Part shown: piece by piece, positions 31,844 to 38,008 of the stretch
Numbering within the stretch: the stretch's first letter is position 1
How the letters are laid out: each line of letters starts with the position of its first letter
Origin: an uncultured Collinsella sp.
GTDB taxonomy: Bacteria; Actinomycetota; Coriobacteriia; Coriobacteriales; Coriobacteriaceae
Reading direction: 5' to 3'
Length of the DNA stretch: 38,008 nucleotides
NCBI GenBank assembly: GCA_900557455.1
Contig: USSM01000009.1
Coordinates: 1 to 38,008 of the forward strand
Program-made: the position numbers and the translations under genes
The notes under the pieces: model-generated
Seen by the model: the letters and a program-made list of their open reading frames with translations, nothing else
Database searches by the model: none
Told to the model about the DNA's origin: nothing

Positions 31844-32962
31844 TTGCAGAACTCTGATACCCCTAAAGTTTCGCTGCTTGTCCCCATTTGCAATGTCGAG
31901 CGCTATCTGCGCGAGTGCCTCGATTCCGCCGTGGCGCAGACGCTCAAGGACATCGAGATCATCTGTATCAATGACGGTTCCACCGATAGCTCGCCGGATA
32001 TCATCCGCGAGTACATGGAGCGCGACCCCCGTGTAAAGATGATCGACAAAGCCAACAGCGGCTACGGCGACTCGATGAACCGCGGTCTGGAGATGGCGCG
32101 CGGTGAGTACGTGGGCATCCTTGAGTCCGACGACTTTATGTTTGAGGATTCGCTCCAAAAGCTGGTCGCCAAGGCCGATGCTGAGCATGCCGATGTGGTA
32201 AAGGGCGACTTTTATCTGTATTGGTCCACGCCCAGCGAGCGCCGTGAGCTGTTTGGGATCATCGGCGAGTATATGACGGGCGCTGCGTATCGCCCCGTCG
32301 ATCGCCCGGGCATCTTCTACCGCAAACCTTCCATTTGGTCGGCCATCTATCGGCGCGAGTTCCTCAACGACAATCAGGTTCGGTTCCTTCCCACGCCGGG
32401 CGCCTCGTATCAGGACGCAGGCTTTAACTTTAAGGTTTGGGCATGCGCCGAGCGTGCAGCGTTTATCGCGGACCCCATTTTGTGCTATCGCCAAGACAAC
32501 GAGAAGAGCTCAGTTAATTCGCCCAACAAGGTATTTTGCGTGTGCGACGAATACGCCGAGATGCAGCGCTTTTTGGATGAACGTCCCGAGCTCAAGGTTC
32601 AGCTCCAGGGCATTTTAATGCGCATGAAGGTCGATACGTACCGTTGGAATGATGAGCGTCTGGTCGATGAGCTGCGCGAACAGTTTTGGCAGAAGGCCTC
32701 GCCCGAGCTCAAGGCCGATTGGGATGCTGGTCGCTTTGACCTGTCCCTGTTCGACCCGCGTGGCGAGACCGACTTGCGCCTGATGGTCAAGTCGCCCCGC
32801 GCCTATATCGATTCGCGCTTTGACTTTAAGAAGCCGGGCAAGCTCAATACGTTTAAGCATTACTTTAAGATTGGCGGCCTGCCGCTGGTCTGGCGCGTGC
32901 TGACGTATCAGCGCACCTACGGCGACAACCCGCATCCCGATGACGTTCCGGCCGCACAGTAG
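31844..32962 (+). CDS. Glycosyltransferase family 2 (paralogue 2)
   Basis: 372 aa, a paralogue of the 29619 gene (VSLLVPICNVERYLRECLDS; IICINDGSTDSS; LESDDFM). It likewise uses a TTG start, at 31844, with a strong AGGAGG (31833-31838). Six-base arms CCTGTT (31813-31818) and AACAGG (31830-31835) could form a hairpin that overlaps this ribosome site. A 74-base gap separates it from the preceding gene, so an internal promoter is possible. Substrate unknown. Confidence 0.9.
   Translation: MQNSDTPKVSLLVPICNVERYLRECLDSAVAQTLKDIEIICINDGSTDSSPDIIREYMERDPRVKMIDKANSGYGDSMNRGLEMARGEYVGILESDDFMFEDSLQKLVAKADAEHADVVKGDFYLYWSTPSERRELFGIIGEYMTGAAYRPVDRPGIFYRKPSIWSAIYRREFLNDNQVRFLPTPGASYQDAGFNFKVWACAERAAFIADPILCYRQDNEKSSVNSPNKVFCVCDEYAEMQRFLDERPELKVQLQGILMRMKVDTYRWNDERLVDELREQFWQKASPELKADWDAGRFDLSLFDPRGETDLRLMVKSPRAYIDSRFDFKKPGKLNTFKHYFKIGGLPLVWRVLTYQRTYGDNPHPDDVPAAQ
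31871..32140 (+). repeat. Direct repeat, copy 2 (partner 29652-29921)
   Basis: Second copy of the near-duplicate 5' coding segment of the two glycosyltransferase paralogues; see the first copy for details. Confidence 0.75.
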
Positions 32963-32974
32963 GAGCGAGTGACT

Positions 32975-34042
32975 ATGGCTAACCCCAAGATTTCCGTTGT
33001 CGTTCCCATCTATAAGGTGGAGGAGTGCCTGACCTGGTGCCTGGACTCCCTGCTTGCGCAGGACATGCCCGATTGGGAAGGCGTGCTGGTCAACGATGGC
33101 TCGCCGGACGGTTCGCGCGATATTGCGGCTGCCTATTGCGAAAAGGACGCGCGCTTTAGGCTGGTTGATAAGGAGAACGGCGGCCTGTCGAGTGCACGTA
33201 ATGCAGGCATCGCTGCGTCCACGGCGTCTATCGTCGCGTTTTTGGATTCCGACGACCGCTTTACACCCGATGCATGCCGTGTGATCGTCGATGCCTTTGA
33301 GCGCGAGGACTGCGACGTTTTGACCTTTGGCGCGAATCCGTATCCGCTGGAGGCGGGGTATCCGTGGCTTAACTATGTGCTGAGCCCACGCGATGCGTCG
33401 TTTGAAGGCTATAACTCTGACCTGCTGTTTAAGGAAGCTTCTCGCCCCTTTGCATGGCGCACTGCCTGCAAGCGTGAGTTTTTGCTGGGTAACGGGATCG
33501 TGTTCGACGAAACCGTTAAGTATGGCGAGGACCAGGTCTTCGATTTTGCCGTGTACGGTCGTTCGCGTAAGACCGCGCTTATCTCGAACAAGCTGTATGA
33601 CTACCGCGTGGCGCGCAAGGGTTCGCTCATGGACACCATGCGCTACGACGACGAGACACGTCTGCTGGAGCACGTGAAGATTTACTCCGCGGTGCTGGCT
33701 GACTGGCAGCGCGACGGTCTCGATGCTCAGCATGCCAATGACCTGGCGTACTTCCTCTGCGATCTGGTGCTGTACGATGCGCTCAGGCTGTTGAGTACGG
33801 ACTGCGGTAAGGTGTTTGCTGCCGTTGCCACGGCGCTTGCCGGTTCTGCCGCGGGCAGCGATGCTGCGCTCGCACAATGCGCTCCTTCTGTTGCTGCTAT
33901 GGTGCGTGCGGCGCTTACCAGCAAGGCCCCCAATGCCCGTGAGTGCAAAAAGCTCATGTTCGATTACGATGTCTTGAGGTTTGGGCGCCTGGGTGCCTGC
34001 AAACGCATGGCAGCGAACGCCCTGGGAAAGCGAGAAGTGTAG
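32975..34042 (+). CDS. Glycosyltransferase family 2
   Basis: 355 aa. Motifs are KISVVVPIYKVEECLTWCLD, VLVNDGSPDGS, ENGGLSSARNAGI and FLDSDDRF (D91, D93, D94). AGGAG (32961-32965) overlaps the stop of the previous gene. It serves ATG at 32975 with good spacing, and a GTG at 32969 would add two residues. The C-terminal region is Ala-rich and helical. It is part of the same transcription unit. Confidence 0.9.
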   Translation: MANPKISVVVPIYKVEECLTWCLDSLLAQDMPDWEGVLVNDGSPDGSRDIAAAYCEKDARFRLVDKENGGLSSARNAGIAASTASIVAFLDSDDRFTPDACRVIVDAFEREDCDVLTFGANPYPLEAGYPWLNYVLSPRDASFEGYNSDLLFKEASRPFAWRTACKREFLLGNGIVFDETVKYGEDQVFDFAVYGRSRKTALISNKLYDYRVARKGSLMDTMRYDDETRLLEHVKIYSAVLADWQRDGLDAQHANDLAYFLCDLVLYDALRLLSTDCGKVFAAVATALAGSAAGSDAALAQCAPSVAAMVRAALTSKAPNARECKKLMFDYDVLRFGRLGACKRMAANALGKREV

Positions 34043-36529
34043 ATGAGTATCAAGCGTTTGGCGCTTTGCCGCAGTCAGGGCCGTCTGTTTGTGCTGCTTC
34101 GTTTTGCCGGTCAGGATGTCGCCGCGCTTATCGAGCGGGAGGGTTCTCAAGCGTTTGCCCATGCGACGACGAGCGGTTCTTGTGTGCCGTCGCTGGTGCT
34201 CCCAGTCGATCATGGCCGTGTGCTGGCGCTTTGCCCTTCCGTTTCCGATTACGAACACGAGCTCGCCGTCTTGGTGCTTCCGTTTTTGGATGGCTCGTCG
34301 ATGGATGTCGTTTTTGCATCCGGTGGCCAAAGGTTGGGCTCCATTCGCCTCGATAGTCGCGTGACCAAGCTGGAATCCAAGGTTAACTACAAAGCAAAGC
34401 CTGCACTGTGCGCGCTTATCCGCGATGCTCAGCGTGGCGAACACTGCGGTTTCTACGAGATCGATGCCACTCGCTATTTGTCGGCAGACGCCGGCGCGGT
34501 GTGGCGCTATGAGGTTACTTGGGCGGGAGACCTCCAGTGCGCGCCTGAGCTCCAGATCTTCGATGCGCATATGAATGCCATCGATGTCACCGTGCATGTG
34601 TTTGAATCGCAGGTCGATGTGCCGCAGCGCAACGGTTGCCGCGTCAATAAAACGTATCTGAGTGTTGAGATGCCTCAGGATATACGAGATTTTGTCGCGA
34701 TTGTGAGCGACCCCACAGAGCAGATCCAGAGCGGGTTTTGCGCCATGGATGGTCGCCTGTACAACGGCATGGTCGATGACAGTTGGAACCGCATGAAGGA
34801 CGCGCGTGCAGACGACGCAGCTTATCGACGTTGGTTTGAGCGACATCGCGCAAAGCCGGGCGATTTGGCGTGCCAGCGTGTCGCTTCGGCGGCCTTTGCC
34901 TATAGACCGCTCGTGAGCATTGTGGTGCCGTGCTACAAGACTGATCGGGAATACCTGCGCGAGCTGCTGAACTCGGTGCTAACCCAGAGCTATGACAACT
35001 GGGAACTGCTCCTTATGGATGCCTCGCCTGAATGGGATGCGGTGGCCGCCCTTGCGGCAGGTGCCAACGACGAGCGCATCCGTCGCATCGAGCTTCCCGG
35101 CAACGGCGGCATTGTGGTCAACACCAACGCAGGTATCGAGCAAGCGACGGGCGACTACATCGCGTTCTTGGACCATGACGACATCCTGGAACCGGACGCA
35201 TTATTCCACTATGTTGCCGCGCTGAACAGGGCCGCCGAGGGCGAGCGTCCCCAGGTCCTGTTCTGCGACGAGGACATGTTCCAGAAAACGGGGGAGTGGG
35301 GCCAGCCGGTCTTTAAGACGCGGCTCAACGTCGACCTGCTCTATAGTCATAACTGCGTAACTCATTTCCTGATGGGGGAGAAGGCACTTATCGATCGCAT
35401 TGGCATGTCTCCGGAAGATGTTGCGGGCGCACAGGACTACGACCTGACGCTTCGCTGCCTTGCAGCGGGTGCACGCTTTGAGCATATTGCGCACATGTTG
35501 TATCACTGGCGCGTGCATCCGGGGTCGACCGCCGACGGAACCGCCGACAGCAAACCGTATGCCATCGAGGCCGGGCGCCTGGCTCTGCAGCGCCACTTTA
35601 ACGCGCTGGGCGTTCACGGAACGGTAGAGGAGACCGAGACGCCGTTTGTCTACCGCATGCGCTATGCGCTGCCGGAGCCTGCGCCGCTGGTGAGCATTGT
35701 GATCCCCACTAAGGACCACGTTGAGACGCTCGATGCCTGTGTGATGTCGATCGTCCAGAAAGCCACGTATGCCAACTACGAGATCGTCTTGGTGGAGAAC
35801 AACAGCGAAGACCCGGAGACGTTTACGTATTACGAAACCCTGCCAGAGCGCGTGGCTGCAGCATCCAAAGGCAAGGGTATCGCGCGCGTTGTGTACTGGC
35901 CGGGCGAGTTCAATTACTCTCAGATCATCAATTTTGGTGTGGAGCACGCCAAGGGCGACTACCTGATGCTGCTCAACAACGATACCGAGGTCATTAGCCC
36001 CGACTTTATCGAAGAGATGATGGGTTATCTGCAGCGTCCCGATGCGGGCGTGGTGGGCGCCAAACTCTACTTTGCCGATCATCTGGTGCAGCATGCCGGC
36101 ATTTTGGTTGGCGTGCGTGGCGCACTTGCCCATGCCAACCAGGACTTCTCGGCAAAGCGCGAGGGCTATCTTGCCCGCGCTGTGCGCCCGGGCAACTTTA
36201 GCGCCGTGACGGGTGCCTGCCAGATGGTCCGACGCGACGTATTTGAGCAGGTCGGAGGTTACAGCGAAGAATTCGCCGTCGGTTTTAACGACGCAGACTT
36301 TTGCCTGCGCGTGTGGGAGGCGGGCTTCCGCACCATCTTTACGCCCTATGCCGAGCTGTACCACTACGAGTTCACCTCGCGCGGCAGGGAAGAGGCCAAC
36401 GAGGAAAAGCTGCGCCGCTGGAAGCGCGAGCAAGCGCTGTTCATGCAGCGCTGGCCTGAGTTCTTCTTGACGGGCGATCCGTGGTTGGGGCCGAATCTTG
36501 GCAGTGAGAGCGAGTATTTCTCAATCTAG
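34043..36529 (+). CDS. Tandem-domain glycosyltransferase (two GT2 modules)
   Basis: 828 aa. Residues 1 to about 285 are a non-catalytic, beta-rich region I cannot name. The first GT2 module begins at residue 289 (PLVSIVVPCYKTDREYL) with FLDHDDILEPD (D377-D380). The second begins at 548 (PLVSIVIPTKDHVETLD) with LLNNDTEV (D647) and VGFNDADFCLRVWEAGFRTI. Such two-module enzymes usually build rhamnan or O-antigen-like chains with alternating linkages; the role here is inferred. Its ATG abuts the preceding stop codon (TAGATG), so translation is coupled. Its TAG stop lies within a CTAG that also provides the stop of the convergent gene. Confidence 0.92.
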   Translation: MSIKRLALCRSQGRLFVLLRFAGQDVAALIEREGSQAFAHATTSGSCVPSLVLPVDHGRVLALCPSVSDYEHELAVLVLPFLDGSSMDVVFASGGQRLGSIRLDSRVTKLESKVNYKAKPALCALIRDAQRGEHCGFYEIDATRYLSADAGAVWRYEVTWAGDLQCAPELQIFDAHMNAIDVTVHVFESQVDVPQRNGCRVNKTYLSVEMPQDIRDFVAIVSDPTEQIQSGFCAMDGRLYNGMVDDSWNRMKDARADDAAYRRWFERHRAKPGDLACQRVASAAFAYRPLVSIVVPCYKTDREYLRELLNSVLTQSYDNWELLLMDASPEWDAVAALAAGANDERIRRIELPGNGGIVVNTNAGIEQATGDYIAFLDHDDILEPDALFHYVAALNRAAEGERPQVLFCDEDMFQKTGEWGQPVFKTRLNVDLLYSHNCVTHFLMGEKALIDRIGMSPEDVAGAQDYDLTLRCLAAGARFEHIAHMLYHWRVHPGSTADGTADSKPYAIEAGRLALQRHFNALGVHGTVEETETPFVYRMRYALPEPAPLVSIVIPTKDHVETLDACVMSIVQKATYANYEIVLVENNSEDPETFTYYETLPERVAAASKGKGIARVVYWPGEFNYSQIINFGVEHAKGDYLMLLNNDTEVISPDFIEEMMGYLQRPDAGVVGAKLYFADHLVQHAGILVGVRGALAHANQDFSAKREGYLARAVRPGNFSAVTGACQMVRRDVFEQVGGYSEEFAVGFNDADFCLRVWEAGFRTIFTPYAELYHYEFTSRGREEANEEKLRRWKREQALFMQRWPEFFLTGDPWLGPNLGSESEYFSI

Positions 36530-37503
36530 CGCAAAGTGATTCCGAGTTTGGGTAGCGATTCAGCAATCGTGTTGAGCTCATGTTGCTGTAGGTAGGCGGG
36601 ATTGAGAGCTTCTTTTCTATAGGCTAGGTAGCTGTCTCTGGTCAGTTCCCTAAGCTGTTTAGTAAAGAACTGTTCCCAACTGAAGAACTTCTCGCAGTCG
36701 ATGAAATCGGCAGGATGAAGAAGCATATCTTGCGTTTCGACATCGTTGAAGAGTCCCGATCTCAGCACAAGCCATTCAAACGATTCCGGCAAAAAGAGCT
36801 CGATCTCCTTAAATCTTCTGAGCGAATAGACATAGGGCATCTCGGGCCCAAAAGCGGCCCCATCTGCAATTACGAGCAATTTTTGGGCTGGGGAGTTCAG
36901 GGCGGTTTCGTATATGTTTGATTTGCCACCGGCACTTACGCAGCGAATTTTACTTTTGGCGCACAGGACTTTAAAGAACTCATAGCCGGCATTGCTGTCT
37001 TCGACAATGACTTCTTCTGGCCGATCTCCATCGTAGAGCTCGTCTCCGTAAATGCGGTAGGTAGAAGTGTACGTGCGTGTGTAGACAGGATATTTTGTTG
37101 TGGCCCTGTTGGTGTTTTTGAGACCATAGATCTCATCCACGCTATAGGGGAGCTGGGGCAATTCGTCCCTCGCAACGATGACGTAATAGTTGGAACTGTG
37201 TCGAGCTGCATGCTGGAATGCATGGCTCCTTACGAATTTTTGCGTATCGTCCACAAACACTATGCTGTTATCGATGCGGCCGAGTTGCGCTTCCCAATCT
37301 TTGCCGCCGATGACGCGGCAGGGGGCTGCGCAATTAACGATTATCCCGCTTTGGGCTCCTAGGTTTTCGTATGCACGGAGGCTGTCCAACAGGGTGGTTT
37401 TGCCTGTTGCGCTTTTGCCTTGGATGATGGTGAGGTTTCGGCGAATAGTGAGTTTGACCTGAACTTTATTGGTCCTTACGGTCAGCTGGTATTCCCCTCT
37501 CAT
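36526..37503 (-). CDS. P-loop ATPase with TOPRIM-like C-terminal region, partner of DUF4869
   Basis: 325 aa; I do not recognise a named family. Walker A is GKSATGKT (residues 29-36, K35) right after a short N-terminal strand pair, and Walker B is SIVFVDD (80-86). A second alpha/beta segment has VIVEDSNAGYEFFK (E168), SAGGKSNI (190-197) and VIADGAAFG (D214), an order and spacing reminiscent of TOPRIM domains in OLD-type ATPase-nucleases. However, the usual DxD is DGA, so that reading is tentative. The start at 37503 overlaps the DUF4869 stop by four bases (ATGA) with GGGAGG upstream. Base composition is visibly more AT-rich than the adjacent cluster, suggesting transfer. Confidence 0.75.
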   Translation of the reverse strand: MRGEYQLTVRTNKVQVKLTIRRNLTIIQGKSATGKTTLLDSLRAYENLGAQSGIIVNCAAPCRVIGGKDWEAQLGRIDNSIVFVDDTQKFVRSHAFQHAARHSSNYYVIVARDELPQLPYSVDEIYGLKNTNRATTKYPVYTRTYTSTYRIYGDELYDGDRPEEVIVEDSNAGYEFFKVLCAKSKIRCVSAGGKSNIYETALNSPAQKLLVIADGAAFGPEMPYVYSLRRFKEIELFLPESFEWLVLRSGLFNDVETQDMLLHPADFIDCEKFFSWEQFFTKQLRELTRDSYLAYRKEALNPAYLQQHELNTIAESLPKLGITLR

Positions 37504-37952
37504 GCTCGAGCCTCCCTCAGACATTTTGCCGAGATAAGGACAAGCTCATCCATGGTATGAATAATCTGTCCGGAATTGATGACACGGGCTGTAAAACGCG
37601 CTTTGCCAAAATCCATCATATGGTAGAGGTTGATGGTGATGTCATGTTTGGAGGCGATGCGCAAGATCCAATAGGCGCAATTATCTCCGCAGGTTGAGGC
37701 GTTGTAGAGGTTTTGAGGCATAAAGAGCATCAGTAGAAGTGTTTTGGTGCCCGTTGATAGTTTCTCTGGCGGAATAACGCCAAGCACCTTGGTATCAATT
37801 GCGTTTGCGCCAAGAACAGTGCCATTATCAATAGATTTGATAATGCGCTGTGACAGGGGATCTTGCAGCCAAGAGGGAGAATAGCTGTAATCAAAGAATG
37901 TCGACGTGTCATAAATCACATCGTCTCTGTCGCCGTAGTGAATGCTGAGCAT
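37500..37952 (-). CDS. DUF4869 domain protein
   Basis: 150 aa. It matches the DUF4869 pattern: N-terminal MLSIHYGDRDDVIYDTSTFF, central GANAIDTKVLGVIPPEKLS and a conserved NASTCGDNCAYWIL (C88, C92), then ITINLYHMMDFG and a helical end. The family has no known function. The gene is complete: the ATG at 37952 is preceded by GGAGG five bases upstream. It is the first gene of a coupled pair with the ATPase. Anything upstream is lost, because the sequence turns into adapter 14 bases later. Confidence 0.85.
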   Translation of the reverse strand: MLSIHYGDRDDVIYDTSTFFDYSYSPSWLQDPLSQRIIKSIDNGTVLGANAIDTKVLGVIPPEKLSTGTKTLLLMLFMPQNLYNASTCGDNCAYWILRIASKHDITINLYHMMDFGKARFTARVINSGQIIHTMDELVLISAKCLREARA

Positions 37953-37966
37953 TGTTCCTCCATGGT

Positions 37967-38008
37967 CTGTCTCTTATACACATCTGACGCTGCCGACGAC
38001 GGAGAGAG
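37967..38008. other. Sequencing adapter contamination (Nextera)
   Basis: CTGTCTCTTATACACATCT (37967-37985) is the Tn5 mosaic end used in Nextera libraries, and GACGCTGCCGACGA (37986-37999) is the attached read-2-side adapter. CGGAGAGA (38000-38007) equals the complement of the i5 index TCTCTCCG, and the final G starts the flow-cell primer. These bases are artificial and should be trimmed. Confidence 0.98.

Noticed and set aside
32615..34846. 743-codon open frame antisense to the glycosyltransferases
   Set aside because: It spans two intact genes on the other strand and shows no domain.

Overview
The window looks like a chromosomal contig end from a gut Coriobacteriia bacterium, most likely Collinsella or a close relative. 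This is judged from the high-GC coding style, the actinobacterial-type Rho with a very long Ala/Lys/Arg-rich N-terminus, the CarD regulator, the sufCBDSU order beside an Rrf2 regulator, and the GGGtGRT/NifU-like gene pair. The taxon is an inference; no rRNA gene is present. The last 42 bases (37967-38008) are not biological: they are a Nextera transposase end, an adapter and an index read-through, so the real sequence stops at about 37966.

Region 1 (1-9.5 kb) is housekeeping. It holds a CarD-type RNA polymerase regulator, divergent argS, an 830-base gene-poor gap filled with three hairpin-ended repeats, rho, an Ala-rich two-TM protein, a VanZ-family protein and a convergent ROK fructokinase. 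Region 2 (9.5-16.3 kb) holds a class I aminotransferase, a tRNA-His/tRNA-Lys pair, a dense interleaved palindrome, an FAD-dependent oxidoreductase, the GGGtGRT/NifU-like scaffold operon and a single-domain Y1 (HUH) REP-type transposase. Three copies of a palindromic repeat, each exactly 67 bases long, lie in two of the intergenic gaps and are natural candidates for the transposase's substrate family.

Region 3 (16.8-23.2 kb) is the SUF iron-sulfur assembly operon (sufC-sufB-sufD-sufS-sufU, minus strand) with translationally coupled junctions. A three-cysteine Rrf2 regulator is transcribed divergently, and the gap between them contains four evenly spaced half-sites (TGGGACAAA and its complement). 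Twelve bases after the regulator lies an orphan HEPN protein (HI0074 family) with an intact R-x4-H motif but no nucleotidyltransferase partner. Two Fe-S scaffold systems therefore sit within 9 kb of each other.

Region 4 (23.3-36.5 kb) is surface-oriented. It has a secreted, sortase-anchored muramidase-like protein, an AAA-ATPase-like/DUF1703 protein whose nuclease half looks degenerate, and a surface-polysaccharide cluster of one membrane acyltransferase and six family-2 glycosyltransferases. Two of these glycosyltransferases share a 270-base ungapped near-duplicate 5' segment and both use TTG starts. Region 5 (36.5-37.95 kb) is a small, visibly more AT-rich two-gene module: a DUF4869 protein translationally coupled to an ATPase with a TOPRIM-like C-terminal part. 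It is convergent with the polysaccharide cluster and cut off by the contig end. It is the best candidate in the window for an uncharacterised accessory system.
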